NCBI GenBank assembly: GCA_036653595.1
Contig: JAVVTQ010000059.1
Span: 1 to 7,309 of the forward strand
Source: JAVVTQ01 sp036653595
GTDB taxonomy: Bacteria; Bacillota; Clostridia; Oscillospirales; Ruminococcaceae
DNA: 7,309 bases
Direction: 5' to 3'
The number at the start of each line of letters is the position of its first letter. The first letter of the stretch is position 1. This document shows, one piece after another, positions 1 to 3,339 of the stretch. The notes below the pieces were generated by a model. The model did no database searches. It saw only the letters and a program-made list of their open reading frames with translations, and was not told the origin of the DNA. The position numbers and the translations under genes were made by a program.

Positions 1-40
1 GTCCACTGCGGATGTTTTGCCTGATAATTAATCATATAAG

Positions 41-79
41 AAAAGACCTATTATCCCATTGACGGGAAATAGGTCTTTT
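41..79 (-). terminator. Hairpin terminator downstream of the truncated tRNA
   Basis: A 12-bp perfect stem pairs 41-52 with 68-79. It is extended, after a bulged A at 53, by TCCC (54-57) with GGGA (64-67), leaving a 6-base loop. The outer stem ends in AAAA/TTTT, so a short U run exists in both directions, though the minus-strand run soon breaks to TTTTCTTAT. It lies directly after the CCA end of the minus-strand tRNA fragment, so it most likely terminates the host tRNA transcript. It could also work on the plus strand. It is probably host DNA outside the element. Confidence 0.75.
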
Positions 80-108
80 TGGTGCGAGAGATGGGACTTG
101 AACCCACG
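80..108 (-). tRNA. 3' fragment of a tRNA gene (T arm and acceptor end with CCA)
   Basis: On the minus strand, 108 to 80 reads as a T stem GTGGG (107-103), T loop TTCAAGT (102-96), T stem CCCAT (95-91), acceptor strand CTCTCGC (90-84), discriminator A and encoded CCA (82-80). The T stem pairs with one G-U. The matching 5' acceptor strand GCGAGAG would be expected within about 90 bases to the right but is absent; the integrase gene lies there instead. The fragment is therefore the leftover 3' end of a tRNA split by integration. The GCGAGAG acceptor and the position suggest a class II tRNA, perhaps Leu, but the anticodon is not present, so the isotype is a guess. Confidence 0.75.
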
Positions 109-140
109 CGTGAGGGGGCATACGGATTGATAATGCTATA
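80..140. other. Probable attL attachment junction
   Basis: A truncated tRNA 3' end sits between host-like sequence and the stop codon of a tyrosine integrase gene transcribed toward it. This is the usual arrangement for an element that integrates at a tRNA 3' end. The crossover core cannot be fixed from one junction. It should lie within the T-arm/acceptor sequence (80-108), and element DNA should begin somewhere between 108 and 140. A second copy of the core, completing the intact tRNA, is expected at the far right end of the element, outside the window. Confidence 0.6.
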
Positions 141-1334
141 TTATTTTGTGGCGTTAGCATTTTCGTTAGCATTGTCGGCTTTTAGCAAGGCGATATAGTA
201 GTTGTTTATCGTAGTATCAATTGCTTGGCGCTCTGTATCTATGGTGTGTTGGTAGCGCCCCGTCATTGTTTGTTTTGATGTCCACCCGCCGCGCTCCATA
301 GCGTATTTGTCCGGAACATTTAACAGCAACATGACAGATGCGGCGGAATGACGGAGGTCGTGAAAGCGTATTATCGGTATCCCGTTACGCTCGCAAATGC
401 GGTGTAGCCCATTCAGCATATTGTTTGGGTGCCCGCTAAAAATAAGTCCGTCGTCAAGCAGTTTAACCTTGTCAAGAATATAGCTGGGACAGGATAACAG
501 CCGAGTAGACTTATAGGTTTTTGTGCCTTTTTCCACCCATGCGTTTTTATCATTTTGAACAAGCGCCGAGTGGATAAAAACCGTTTCTTCCTCAAAATTA
601 AAATCCGATTTTTTAAGTGCGGCAATTTCTGAGCGGCGCAAGCCGATCCACACGGCGAGGAGTATGGGCAATTCTGACACCGTGTTTTTAGAAGCGTTAA
701 TAAGTCTGCCTATTTCATCCGGCGTTAATGTGCGCCCATTCGTCGGAACCGGCTTAGGCAAGTCAATATCAACGGTTTCAATTTTGTGAGTGTTAAGCAC
801 GGCGCGAATTAGGCCAAGGGCATTGCACACGGTTTTTGGGCTTACACTTCCGACATTTTTAACTCGCCCGTTTTTTCCGGATATATTCCGTTTGGCGCTT
901 AATTCGTCGTTTATAGCGCGTTGTAACACGCTATCTGTAATGCTTGATATTTGTTTGTCCATGAGATTCTGAAAACGATTTTTGCGGTAAGACTTATACG
1001 CCTTGGTTGTTGCCGGTGATAGTATTTTGTCGCGGCTCTCAATAAAATCATCTATTGCCTTGCCAAGTGTGATGTTTTTCGCTTTTTCCTTTTCTTTCAA
1101 TATTCCGGATTTAAGCGCTCTCGCTTTGGCGGAGCAAAGCGCCTCGGTTGGTTCGGTGACGGGGACACTTTCACCATCAATGCGGAGCTGGATAAACCAG
1201 TTGCCGCTTTTCAGCCTACGGGGCTTTGGTATCATAATTTCGTTTTTCTGCGGCTTGACAAGCTTTGCGCCGCACCAATTACAATAGGCGCTTCCGTCCG
1301 GTATCTCGCGTTGGCAGTTTTTACATTTAGCCAT
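141..1334 (-). CDS. int: Tyrosine site-specific recombinase (phage integrase) with N-terminal zinc ribbon
   Basis: It catalyses integration of the element into, and excision from, the adjacent tRNA site. At 397 residues it has the usual length for a phage integrase. The catalytic set is visible: Arg in GLRRSE (R233), a beta-hairpin Lys in TKTYKSTR (about K272), HDLRH (H325, R328), Trp in GGWTS (W351) and the Tyr nucleophile in GRYQHT (Y361). Ahead of it come a four-Cys zinc ribbon (C4, C7, C18, C21, ending CGAKL), an AP2-like arm-binding segment (about 34-85) and a SAM-like core-binding region (about 88-180). The start at 1334 is preferred over the ATG at 1340, because GGGGG at 1344-1348 lies 9 bases from the former and only 3 from the latter. 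The C terminus (NANENANA) is encoded by a 12-bp tandem repeat. It is transcribed toward attL. Confidence 0.95.
   Translation of the reverse strand: MAKCKNCQREIPDGSAYCNWCGAKLVKPQKNEIMIPKPRRLKSGNWFIQLRIDGESVPVTEPTEALCSAKARALKSGILKEKEKAKNITLGKAIDDFIESRDKILSPATTKAYKSYRKNRFQNLMDKQISSITDSVLQRAINDELSAKRNISGKNGRVKNVGSVSPKTVCNALGLIRAVLNTHKIETVDIDLPKPVPTNGRTLTPDEIGRLINASKNTVSELPILLAVWIGLRRSEIAALKKSDFNFEEETVFIHSALVQNDKNAWVEKGTKTYKSTRLLSCPSYILDKVKLLDDGLIFSGHPNNMLNGLHRICERNGIPIIRFHDLRHSAASVMLLLNVPDKYAMERGGWTSKQTMTGRYQHTIDTERQAIDTTINNYYIALLKADNANENANATK
152..175. repeat. Two tandem 12-bp repeats at the integrase 3' end
   Basis: The unit CGTTAGCATTTT (152-163) is followed by CGTTAGCATTGT (164-175), one base different. 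It encodes the low-complexity Asn/Ala-rich tail after the last catalytic helix. It may be slippage or an accessory binding site near attL; nothing in the sequence decides. Confidence 0.5.
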
Positions 1335-1361
1335 TGACATTTACCCCCAATTTGATAATAT
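1334..1361 (+). promoter_or_regulatory. Candidate plus-strand promoter over the integrase start
   Basis: TTGACA (1334-1339) is a perfect -35 box. Sixteen bases on is TAATAT (1356-1361), a 4/6 match to the -10 box; GATAAT at 1354 is a closer match but with a 14-base spacer. Transcription would start near 1368, go away from the integrase gene, and run straight into two hairpins and a terminator. The TTGACA coincides with the two alternative integrase start codons (reverse complement of ATG-TCA-ATG), so chance is a real possibility. Confidence 0.4.
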
Positions 1362-1432
1362 GAGGGTGAACGGTAGCACTGTTCAATCCCTCGCACCGCC
1401 TCTCGGTTTCCGCACCGAGGGGCGGTTTTTTT
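1362..1432 (+). ncRNA. Candidate short structured RNA, antisense to the integrase leader
   Basis: Just after a candidate plus-strand promoter come two adjacent hairpins. The first pairs GAGGGTGAAC (1362-1371) with GTTCA-AT-CCCTC (1381-1392) around a 9-base loop with a 2-base bulge. The second is the strong terminator at 1395-1432. A start near 1368 would give a transcript of about 65 nt, though it would then lose most of the first arm of hairpin 1. No plus-strand gene lies upstream to need this terminator. The transcript would be complementary to the 5' leader of the integrase mRNA. No known family is recognised. Confidence 0.35.
1395..1432 (+). terminator. Strong intrinsic terminator
   Basis: A 13-bp stem (1395-1407 with 1414-1426, one G-U pair, G+C-rich) encloses a 6-base loop and runs into seven T's (1426-1432). 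The minus strand has no U tract after the stem, so it works only on the plus strand. It would end any plus-strand transcription coming from the integrase region before the XRE operon at 1657. Confidence 0.85.
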
Positions 1433-1442
1433 ATGTGTTGCC

Positions 1443-1532
1443 TCATTTCAAGGCTTCGTCAACTGCGTCAAATAATGTGTCGCCACTTTTGCCGATGTAG
1501 AGCGTCGCGTCTCCGCTTGTATCTCCGAGAAT
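1443..1532 (-). CDS. Possible 29-residue peptide or gene remnant upstream of the integrase
   Basis: This minus-strand frame ends at TGA (1445-1443) and its last 27 codons look coding: GDTSGDATLYIGKSGD followed by TLFDAVDEALK, balanced in composition with mixed third positions. There is no ATG, GTG or TTG start in frame before an upstream stop codon (near 1571). The best candidate is ATT at 1532-1530, which has AAGAGG six bases upstream; this could be a rare ATT start or an ATG that has mutated. It would be read in the same direction as the integrase. It may instead be the surviving C-terminal end of a longer lost gene. No family is recognised. Confidence 0.3.
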   Translation of the reverse strand: MLGDTSGDATLYIGKSGDTLFDAVDEALK

Positions 1533-1581
1533 TGAATGCCTCTTAATAATATGTGGGATATTTTTATATTAATAATCTGTC

Positions 1582-1611
1582 TTGATTTTGGGCAAAACTC
1601 ACTAATAATAT
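1582..1611 (+). promoter_or_regulatory. Candidate promoter of the 1657-2027 regulator operon
   Basis: TTGATT (1582-1587) and TAATAT (1606-1611) are 18 bases apart, which would start transcription near 1618, about 40 bases before the XRE start. TAATAA at 1603-1608 is an alternative -10 with a shorter 15-base spacer. The -10 box overlaps an 18-bp dyad, as expected for autoregulation. Confidence 0.5.
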
Positions 1612-1625
1612 CGATATACCGATAT
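1608..1625. promoter_or_regulatory. 18-bp operator-like dyad, probably for the 1657 XRE protein
   Basis: ATATCGATA (1608-1616) followed by TACCGATAT (1617-1625) is an inverted repeat with 8 of 9 positions symmetric. It covers the -10 box and predicted start of the XRE operon promoter. The half-site (ATATCGATA) is unrelated to the AGTTGA half-site of the main immunity operators, so it probably serves a different protein, most simply the product of the gene at 1657. Confidence 0.5.
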
Positions 1626-1656
1626 GATGTAGACAAAATCAAAGATGAGGCAGATT

Positions 1657-1866
1657 ATGGATGCAATAAATCATGTTGCGGCGATACGGAGGGCAAAAGG
1701 TAAAAAACAACAAGAATTAGCGATGGCGGCGGGACTGGCTCAGGCTACATTAAGCGATATAGAAAATGGGAAAATCTGTCCGAGCATATATCTTGCACTT
1801 CGTATTGCGGAGGCGCTCAATTGCGACGTGAACGAATTGTTTGAATTGGAAAGGGGAAAAGGATGA
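1657..1866 (+). CDS. Small XRE-family DNA-binding regulator
   Basis: This 69-residue protein is almost entirely one Cro/CI-type helix-turn-helix domain (about residues 7-64). The recognition segment is QQELAMAAGLAQATLSDIEN (18-37), followed by the usual LALRIAEALNCDVNELFEL. It probably binds as a dimer to its own promoter region. The start at 1657 is preferred over the in-frame ATG at 1645: GAGG (1647-1650) lies six bases before 1657 but cannot serve 1645, which overlaps it. It overlaps the next gene by 4 bases (ATGA), so the two are probably translationally coupled. It is a second regulator beside the repressor/Cro pair, with its own promoter and terminator. It could regulate the integrase, excision or a lysogeny function; the sequence does not say which. 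Confidence 0.85.
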   Translation: MDAINHVAAIRRAKGKKQQELAMAAGLAQATLSDIENGKICPSIYLALRIAEALNCDVNELFELERGKG

Positions 1867-2027
1867 GCGACAATGATAAAAGATTATTGGAGTATATTTA
1901 CGCTTCCGAAAATCCCGCGACAGCAAGGGAGCAGGCAATACTTATGATTCAAGACTTTTTGAAGCAGCCTCTATCATTCCCAACACTAAAGTCTGCTGTT
2001 CCTCCGAAAGCAAATGAAATAATTTGA
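1863..2027 (+). CDS. Small hypothetical protein coupled to the XRE gene
   Basis: The 54 residues start MSDNDKRLLEYIYASENP and continue AREQAILMIQDFLKQP, a short acidic helical protein. It resembles, from memory, small proteins often encoded beside XRE genes in Clostridia phages, with a pattern of LL-x-I-x-x-S-x-NP and then A-x-x-x-A-x-x-I-x-x-FL. AAGGGG (1851-1856) lies six bases upstream and the ATG overlaps the previous stop. Its last 29 codons overlap, antisense, the 3' end of the repressor gene (1942-2298). A terminator follows 25 bases after its stop. No function is recognised; a protein partner or modulator of the XRE protein is a guess from coupling. Confidence 0.65.
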   Translation: MSDNDKRLLEYIYASENPATAREQAILMIQDFLKQPLSFPTLKSAVPPKANEII

Positions 2028-2298
2028 GCAATTTCTCGTCCTCACCGCTAAGCCCGTCGGCCTTTTTGCCGACGGGTATTTCTTTTGGCTTGGAGCCAAA
2101 AAGATAATCTGGCGTTGTGTTGAAGTAAATCACCATTTTGTTGACTGTGGGGGAAGACGGAACAACGTCTTCCCCTTGTCTCGCCTTGGCTCTCCATATG
2201 CTTACAGTGCTCTTGTCTATGCCCATTTCTATCGCAGCCCTGCTCTCGCTCTTTCCTTTTTCGCGACAAAGCGCAGAATATTTGTCATAAAAGTACAT
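1942..2298 (-). CDS. CI-like XRE repressor of the early operon
   Basis: This 118-residue protein has an N-terminal helix-turn-helix (about 5-68: SRAAIEMGIDKSTVSIWRAK, then TVNKMVIYFNTTPDYLFG), a short linker (70-84) and a helical C-terminal segment (about 85-115, LSGEDEKLLKLFHLLSEEQQ) that probably dimerises. There is no S24/LexA-type autocleavage domain, so induction by RecA-stimulated self-cleavage is not expected. A strong AGGAGGG precedes the ATG. It diverges from the Cro-like gene across an operator-filled gap, the usual place for the lysogeny repressor. Unusually, a perfect terminator hairpin for the opposing operon is built into the codons of its linker (2053-2076), and its 3' end overlaps the 54-residue gene. 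No clear terminator of its own is seen. Confidence 0.85.
   Translation of the reverse strand: MYFYDKYSALCREKGKSESRAAIEMGIDKSTVSIWRAKARQGEDVVPSSPTVNKMVIYFNTTPDYLFGSKPKEIPVGKKADGLSGEDEKLLKLFHLLSEEQQTLVLGMIEAASKSLES
2053..2086 (+). terminator. Intrinsic terminator inside the repressor coding sequence
   Basis: CCCGTCGGC (2053-2061) pairs perfectly with GCCGACGGG (2068-2076) around a CTTTTT loop and is followed by TATTTCTTTT (2077-2086). On the minus strand the stem is not followed by a U tract, so it acts only on the plus strand. It lies 25 bases past the stop of the 54-residue gene and would stop the 1657-2027 transcript before it reaches the repressor 5' region. In the repressor it encodes PVGKKADG, in the flexible linker between DNA-binding and C-terminal parts. 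Confidence 0.85.
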
Positions 2299-2354
2299 AT
2301 AACCCTCCTGTTTTTGCTTTCTTGCACAAAGTTGAGTTAATTCACCCTTTTCAA

Positions 2355-2383
2355 TTGACAGTTGAGTATATTAAACTTATAAT
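2355..2383 (+). promoter_or_regulatory. Consensus early promoter (PR-like)
   Basis: TTGACA (2355-2360), a 17-base spacer and TATAAT (2378-2383) make a perfect sigma-A promoter. Transcription should start near 2390, giving a leader of about 140 bases before the Cro-like ATG at 2533. The spacer is exactly operator O2. The strength of the promoter fits a lytic operon that must be held off by a repressor. Confidence 0.9.
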
Positions 2384-2420
2384 GACAATTGCAGTTGAGT
2401 GAAATGAACTCGCTAACGCC

Positions 2421-2454
2421 CATCGTCAAGACGATGTTGTGCTGATATTTTTTT
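2421..2454 (+). promoter_or_regulatory. Hairpin plus T run in the early-operon leader
   Basis: CATCGT (2421-2426) pairs with ACGATG (2431-2436) around a CAAG loop, and seven T's follow at 2448-2454, 11 bases after the stem. The gap is too long for a standard intrinsic terminator. It could be a weak attenuator, an antitermination site or an mRNA-stabilising leader. It lies in the roughly 140-base untranslated stretch between the promoter and the Cro-like gene. Confidence 0.3.
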
Positions 2455-2532
2455 ATGAGTAGCATCTTAATAATATCACACGAGTTTAATAGTTTCAACT
2501 CTTATTTTAAAAAGGTGAATGGAGGTGTGAAA

Positions 2533-2739
2533 ATGCCGTTGGAGTGGAGAGCAGATGTTACGGGACAAATGCGGCAAAAGCGGATAAACGGTAAAAAACT
2601 CGCTGAGCTTACCGGATATTCCGAACAGTACATCAGCATGATTCTCAATGGACACAAAGACACGGTGCAAGCGAGAGAAAAAATAGAAGAAGCCCTTGCA
2701 ACAGCGGGGGTAGAAGGAACCGTAGTATTTCATGAATAA
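2533..2739 (+). CDS. Cro-like XRE DNA-binding protein, first gene of the early operon
   Basis: This 68-residue protein has a helix-turn-helix across about residues 12-55 (RQKRINGKKLAELTGYSEQY, then ISMILNG) and a short tail. It is the first gene after the consensus promoter and is divergent from the repressor, the position of Cro in lambda-type switches. It presumably binds the same operators and limits repressor synthesis. The start is set by GGAGG at 2521-2525, seven bases from the ATG. An in-frame extension upstream to 2455 has no ribosome binding site. Role is inferred from position; the fold is clear. Confidence 0.8.
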   Translation: MPLEWRADVTGQMRQKRINGKKLAELTGYSEQYISMILNGHKDTVQAREKIEEALATAGVEGTVVFHE

Positions 2740-2779
2740 ACTCTTTACAGAGTGATGCAGCGCAAAGGGGGAATAAGCA

Positions 2780-3031
2780 ATGCCACGTACAAAATTGGAC
2801 GACAAATTCAATAGGCCACAGCGCGACCAACTCGGGGAGATGATTATCGGGCGGCAGCAAAGGCTCGGGCTGACAAACGCTCAGTTGGGGGCGACTATCG
2901 GGTTGAAGTCGTCCTCCGCGAGCCTCCGTGTGAAGCAAAACACCCGCGAGTGGAAACTCGGCGAATTGCTCGCGGCGTGCAAAAAGCTCGATATACCGAT
3001 TGATGAGCTTCGCGAAAAAATCAAGTATTAG
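2780..3031 (+). CDS. XRE-like helix-turn-helix protein
   Basis: The protein has 83 residues. A helix-turn-helix of the XRE type spans about 20-76 (GRQQRLGLTNAQLGATIGLK, then SSSASLRVKQN and LGELLAACKKLDIPIDEL). The N-terminal 20 residues are charged and probably disordered. GGGGG at 2767-2771 is 8 bases before the ATG. It follows the Cro-like gene after 40 bases, so it is expressed early and is probably controlled by the same switch. In similar phages this slot holds a second regulator; it could be an activator, an antirepressor-like modulator or a replication accessory factor. No specific target is visible. Confidence 0.75.
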   Translation: MPRTKLDDKFNRPQRDQLGEMIIGRQQRLGLTNAQLGATIGLKSSSASLRVKQNTREWKLGELLAACKKLDIPIDELREKIKY

Positions 3032-3040
3032 GTGGGCGCC

Positions 3041-3154
3041 ATGGAAAAAGAACGAAAAGATGACCGCCCGCAGCCTTGGGTATCCGCGCTCCTGGTGATA
3101 ATCGTTGCGGCTGCCGTGGTGCTCGACAACCTCTATTGCATGGGGGTGTTTTGA
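3041..3154 (+). CDS. 37-residue single-helix membrane peptide
   Basis: It begins with a charged, hydrophilic MEKERKDDRPQPW followed by one hydrophobic helix (about residues 14-28, VSALLVIIVAAAVVL) and a short end DNLYCMGVF. By the positive-inside rule the N terminus would be cytoplasmic. AGGTGGG (3030-3036) lies four bases upstream. It begins nine bases after the previous stop, and its own stop shares a base with the next start (TGATG), so it is held tightly within the operon. Candidate roles are a superinfection-exclusion or membrane-anchoring peptide; neither can be shown from the sequence. Its short length makes it easy to miss. Confidence 0.65.
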   Translation: MEKERKDDRPQPWVSALLVIIVAAAVVLDNLYCMGVF

Positions 3155-3339
3155 TGGCGGACGAGCTGAGTGATTTGCGGCGGGAGGTAATCCTGCTGCG
3201 GCGGGTGGTGCCTGCGATTAAGTGCAGTGAATGTATTCACTGCTTCAGCGATGGAGTTTTCTACCGCTGCCGCCTGCTGGCTATTGCGATTAATCCGAAC
3301 GAAATTTGCCGAGCGCAGAAAAGGAGGGACATTCAATGA
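3154..3339 (+). CDS. 61-residue Cys-rich, probably zinc-binding, protein
   Basis: An N-terminal helix (MADELSDLRREVILLRRVVP) precedes a cluster of five Cys: C24, C27, C30, C39 and C52, in KCSECIHC, FYRC and EICRA contexts. Four of them could hold one zinc ion. The pattern is like small phage proteins of the form CxxCxHC-x(6-9)-C that follow the regulators in early operons. The start at 3154 is chosen because GGGGG (3142-3146) lies seven bases before it and it overlaps the previous stop. An upstream in-frame ATG at 3076 lies inside the membrane peptide gene. The stop overlaps the start of the ATPase gene (ATGA). Function is unknown. Confidence 0.7.
   Translation: MADELSDLRREVILLRRVVPAIKCSECIHCFSDGVFYRCRLLAIAINPNEICRAQKRRDIQ

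Larger units (their letters stand above)
1572..1658. repeat. Split inverted repeat flanking the XRE operon promoter and start codon
   Basis: The left arm is ATAATCTG (1572-1579) plus TTGATTTTG (1582-1590). The right arm is CAAAATCAA (1634-1642) plus CAGATTAT (1651-1658). All 17 positions pair perfectly, with 2 bases between the left blocks and 8 between the right blocks. The dyad at 1608-1625 sits in the middle, and the right arm covers the ribosome binding site and start codon of the XRE gene. Confidence 0.5.
2330..2500. promoter_or_regulatory. Array of four 18-bp operators between the repressor and Cro-like genes
   Basis: Four imperfect dyads of the same 18-bp geometry are present: O1 2330-2347 (AGTTGAGTT/AATTCACCC), O2 2360-2377 (AGTTGAGTA/TATTAAACT), O3 2393-2410 (AGTTGAGTG/AAATGAACT) and O4 2483-2500 (AGTTTAATA/GTTTCAACT). 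Seven of the eight half-sites begin AGTT, and the consensus is AGTTGA(G/A)T(A). O1, O2 and O3 are centred 30 and 33 bp apart, near three helical turns, so dimers would lie on one face and could interact. O2 fills the spacer of the early promoter, O3 lies just past its start, O1 lies toward the repressor start, and O4 is just before the Cro-like gene's ribosome binding site. The repressor's own promoter was not resolved. Confidence 0.75.

Noticed and set aside
1362..1392. tRNA-like look on the plus strand (GTTCAATCC and CGCACC before a terminator)
   Set aside because: The five bases on either side of the would-be T loop do not pair, and no acceptor or anticodon arm is present. The sequence folds better as a simple hairpin.
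2299..2390. Promoter for the repressor gene on the minus strand
   Set aside because: TATACT and TTGTCA are present but not at a workable spacing, and other candidate pairs match poorly. I could not place it with confidence.
2455..2532. N-terminal extension of the Cro-like protein by 26 residues
   Set aside because: The ATG at 2455 follows a T run with no ribosome binding site, and the extension overlaps operator O4. The ATG at 2533 has GGAGG at the right distance.
2740..2753. Small hairpin ACTCT-TTAC-AGAGT between the two XRE genes
   Set aside because: Only five base pairs and no U tract; not a terminator and no sign of a binding site.
3076..3153. Longer start for the Cys-rich protein
   Set aside because: It lies entirely within the membrane peptide gene in another frame and has no ribosome binding site. 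The start at 3154 has one and overlaps the previous stop.
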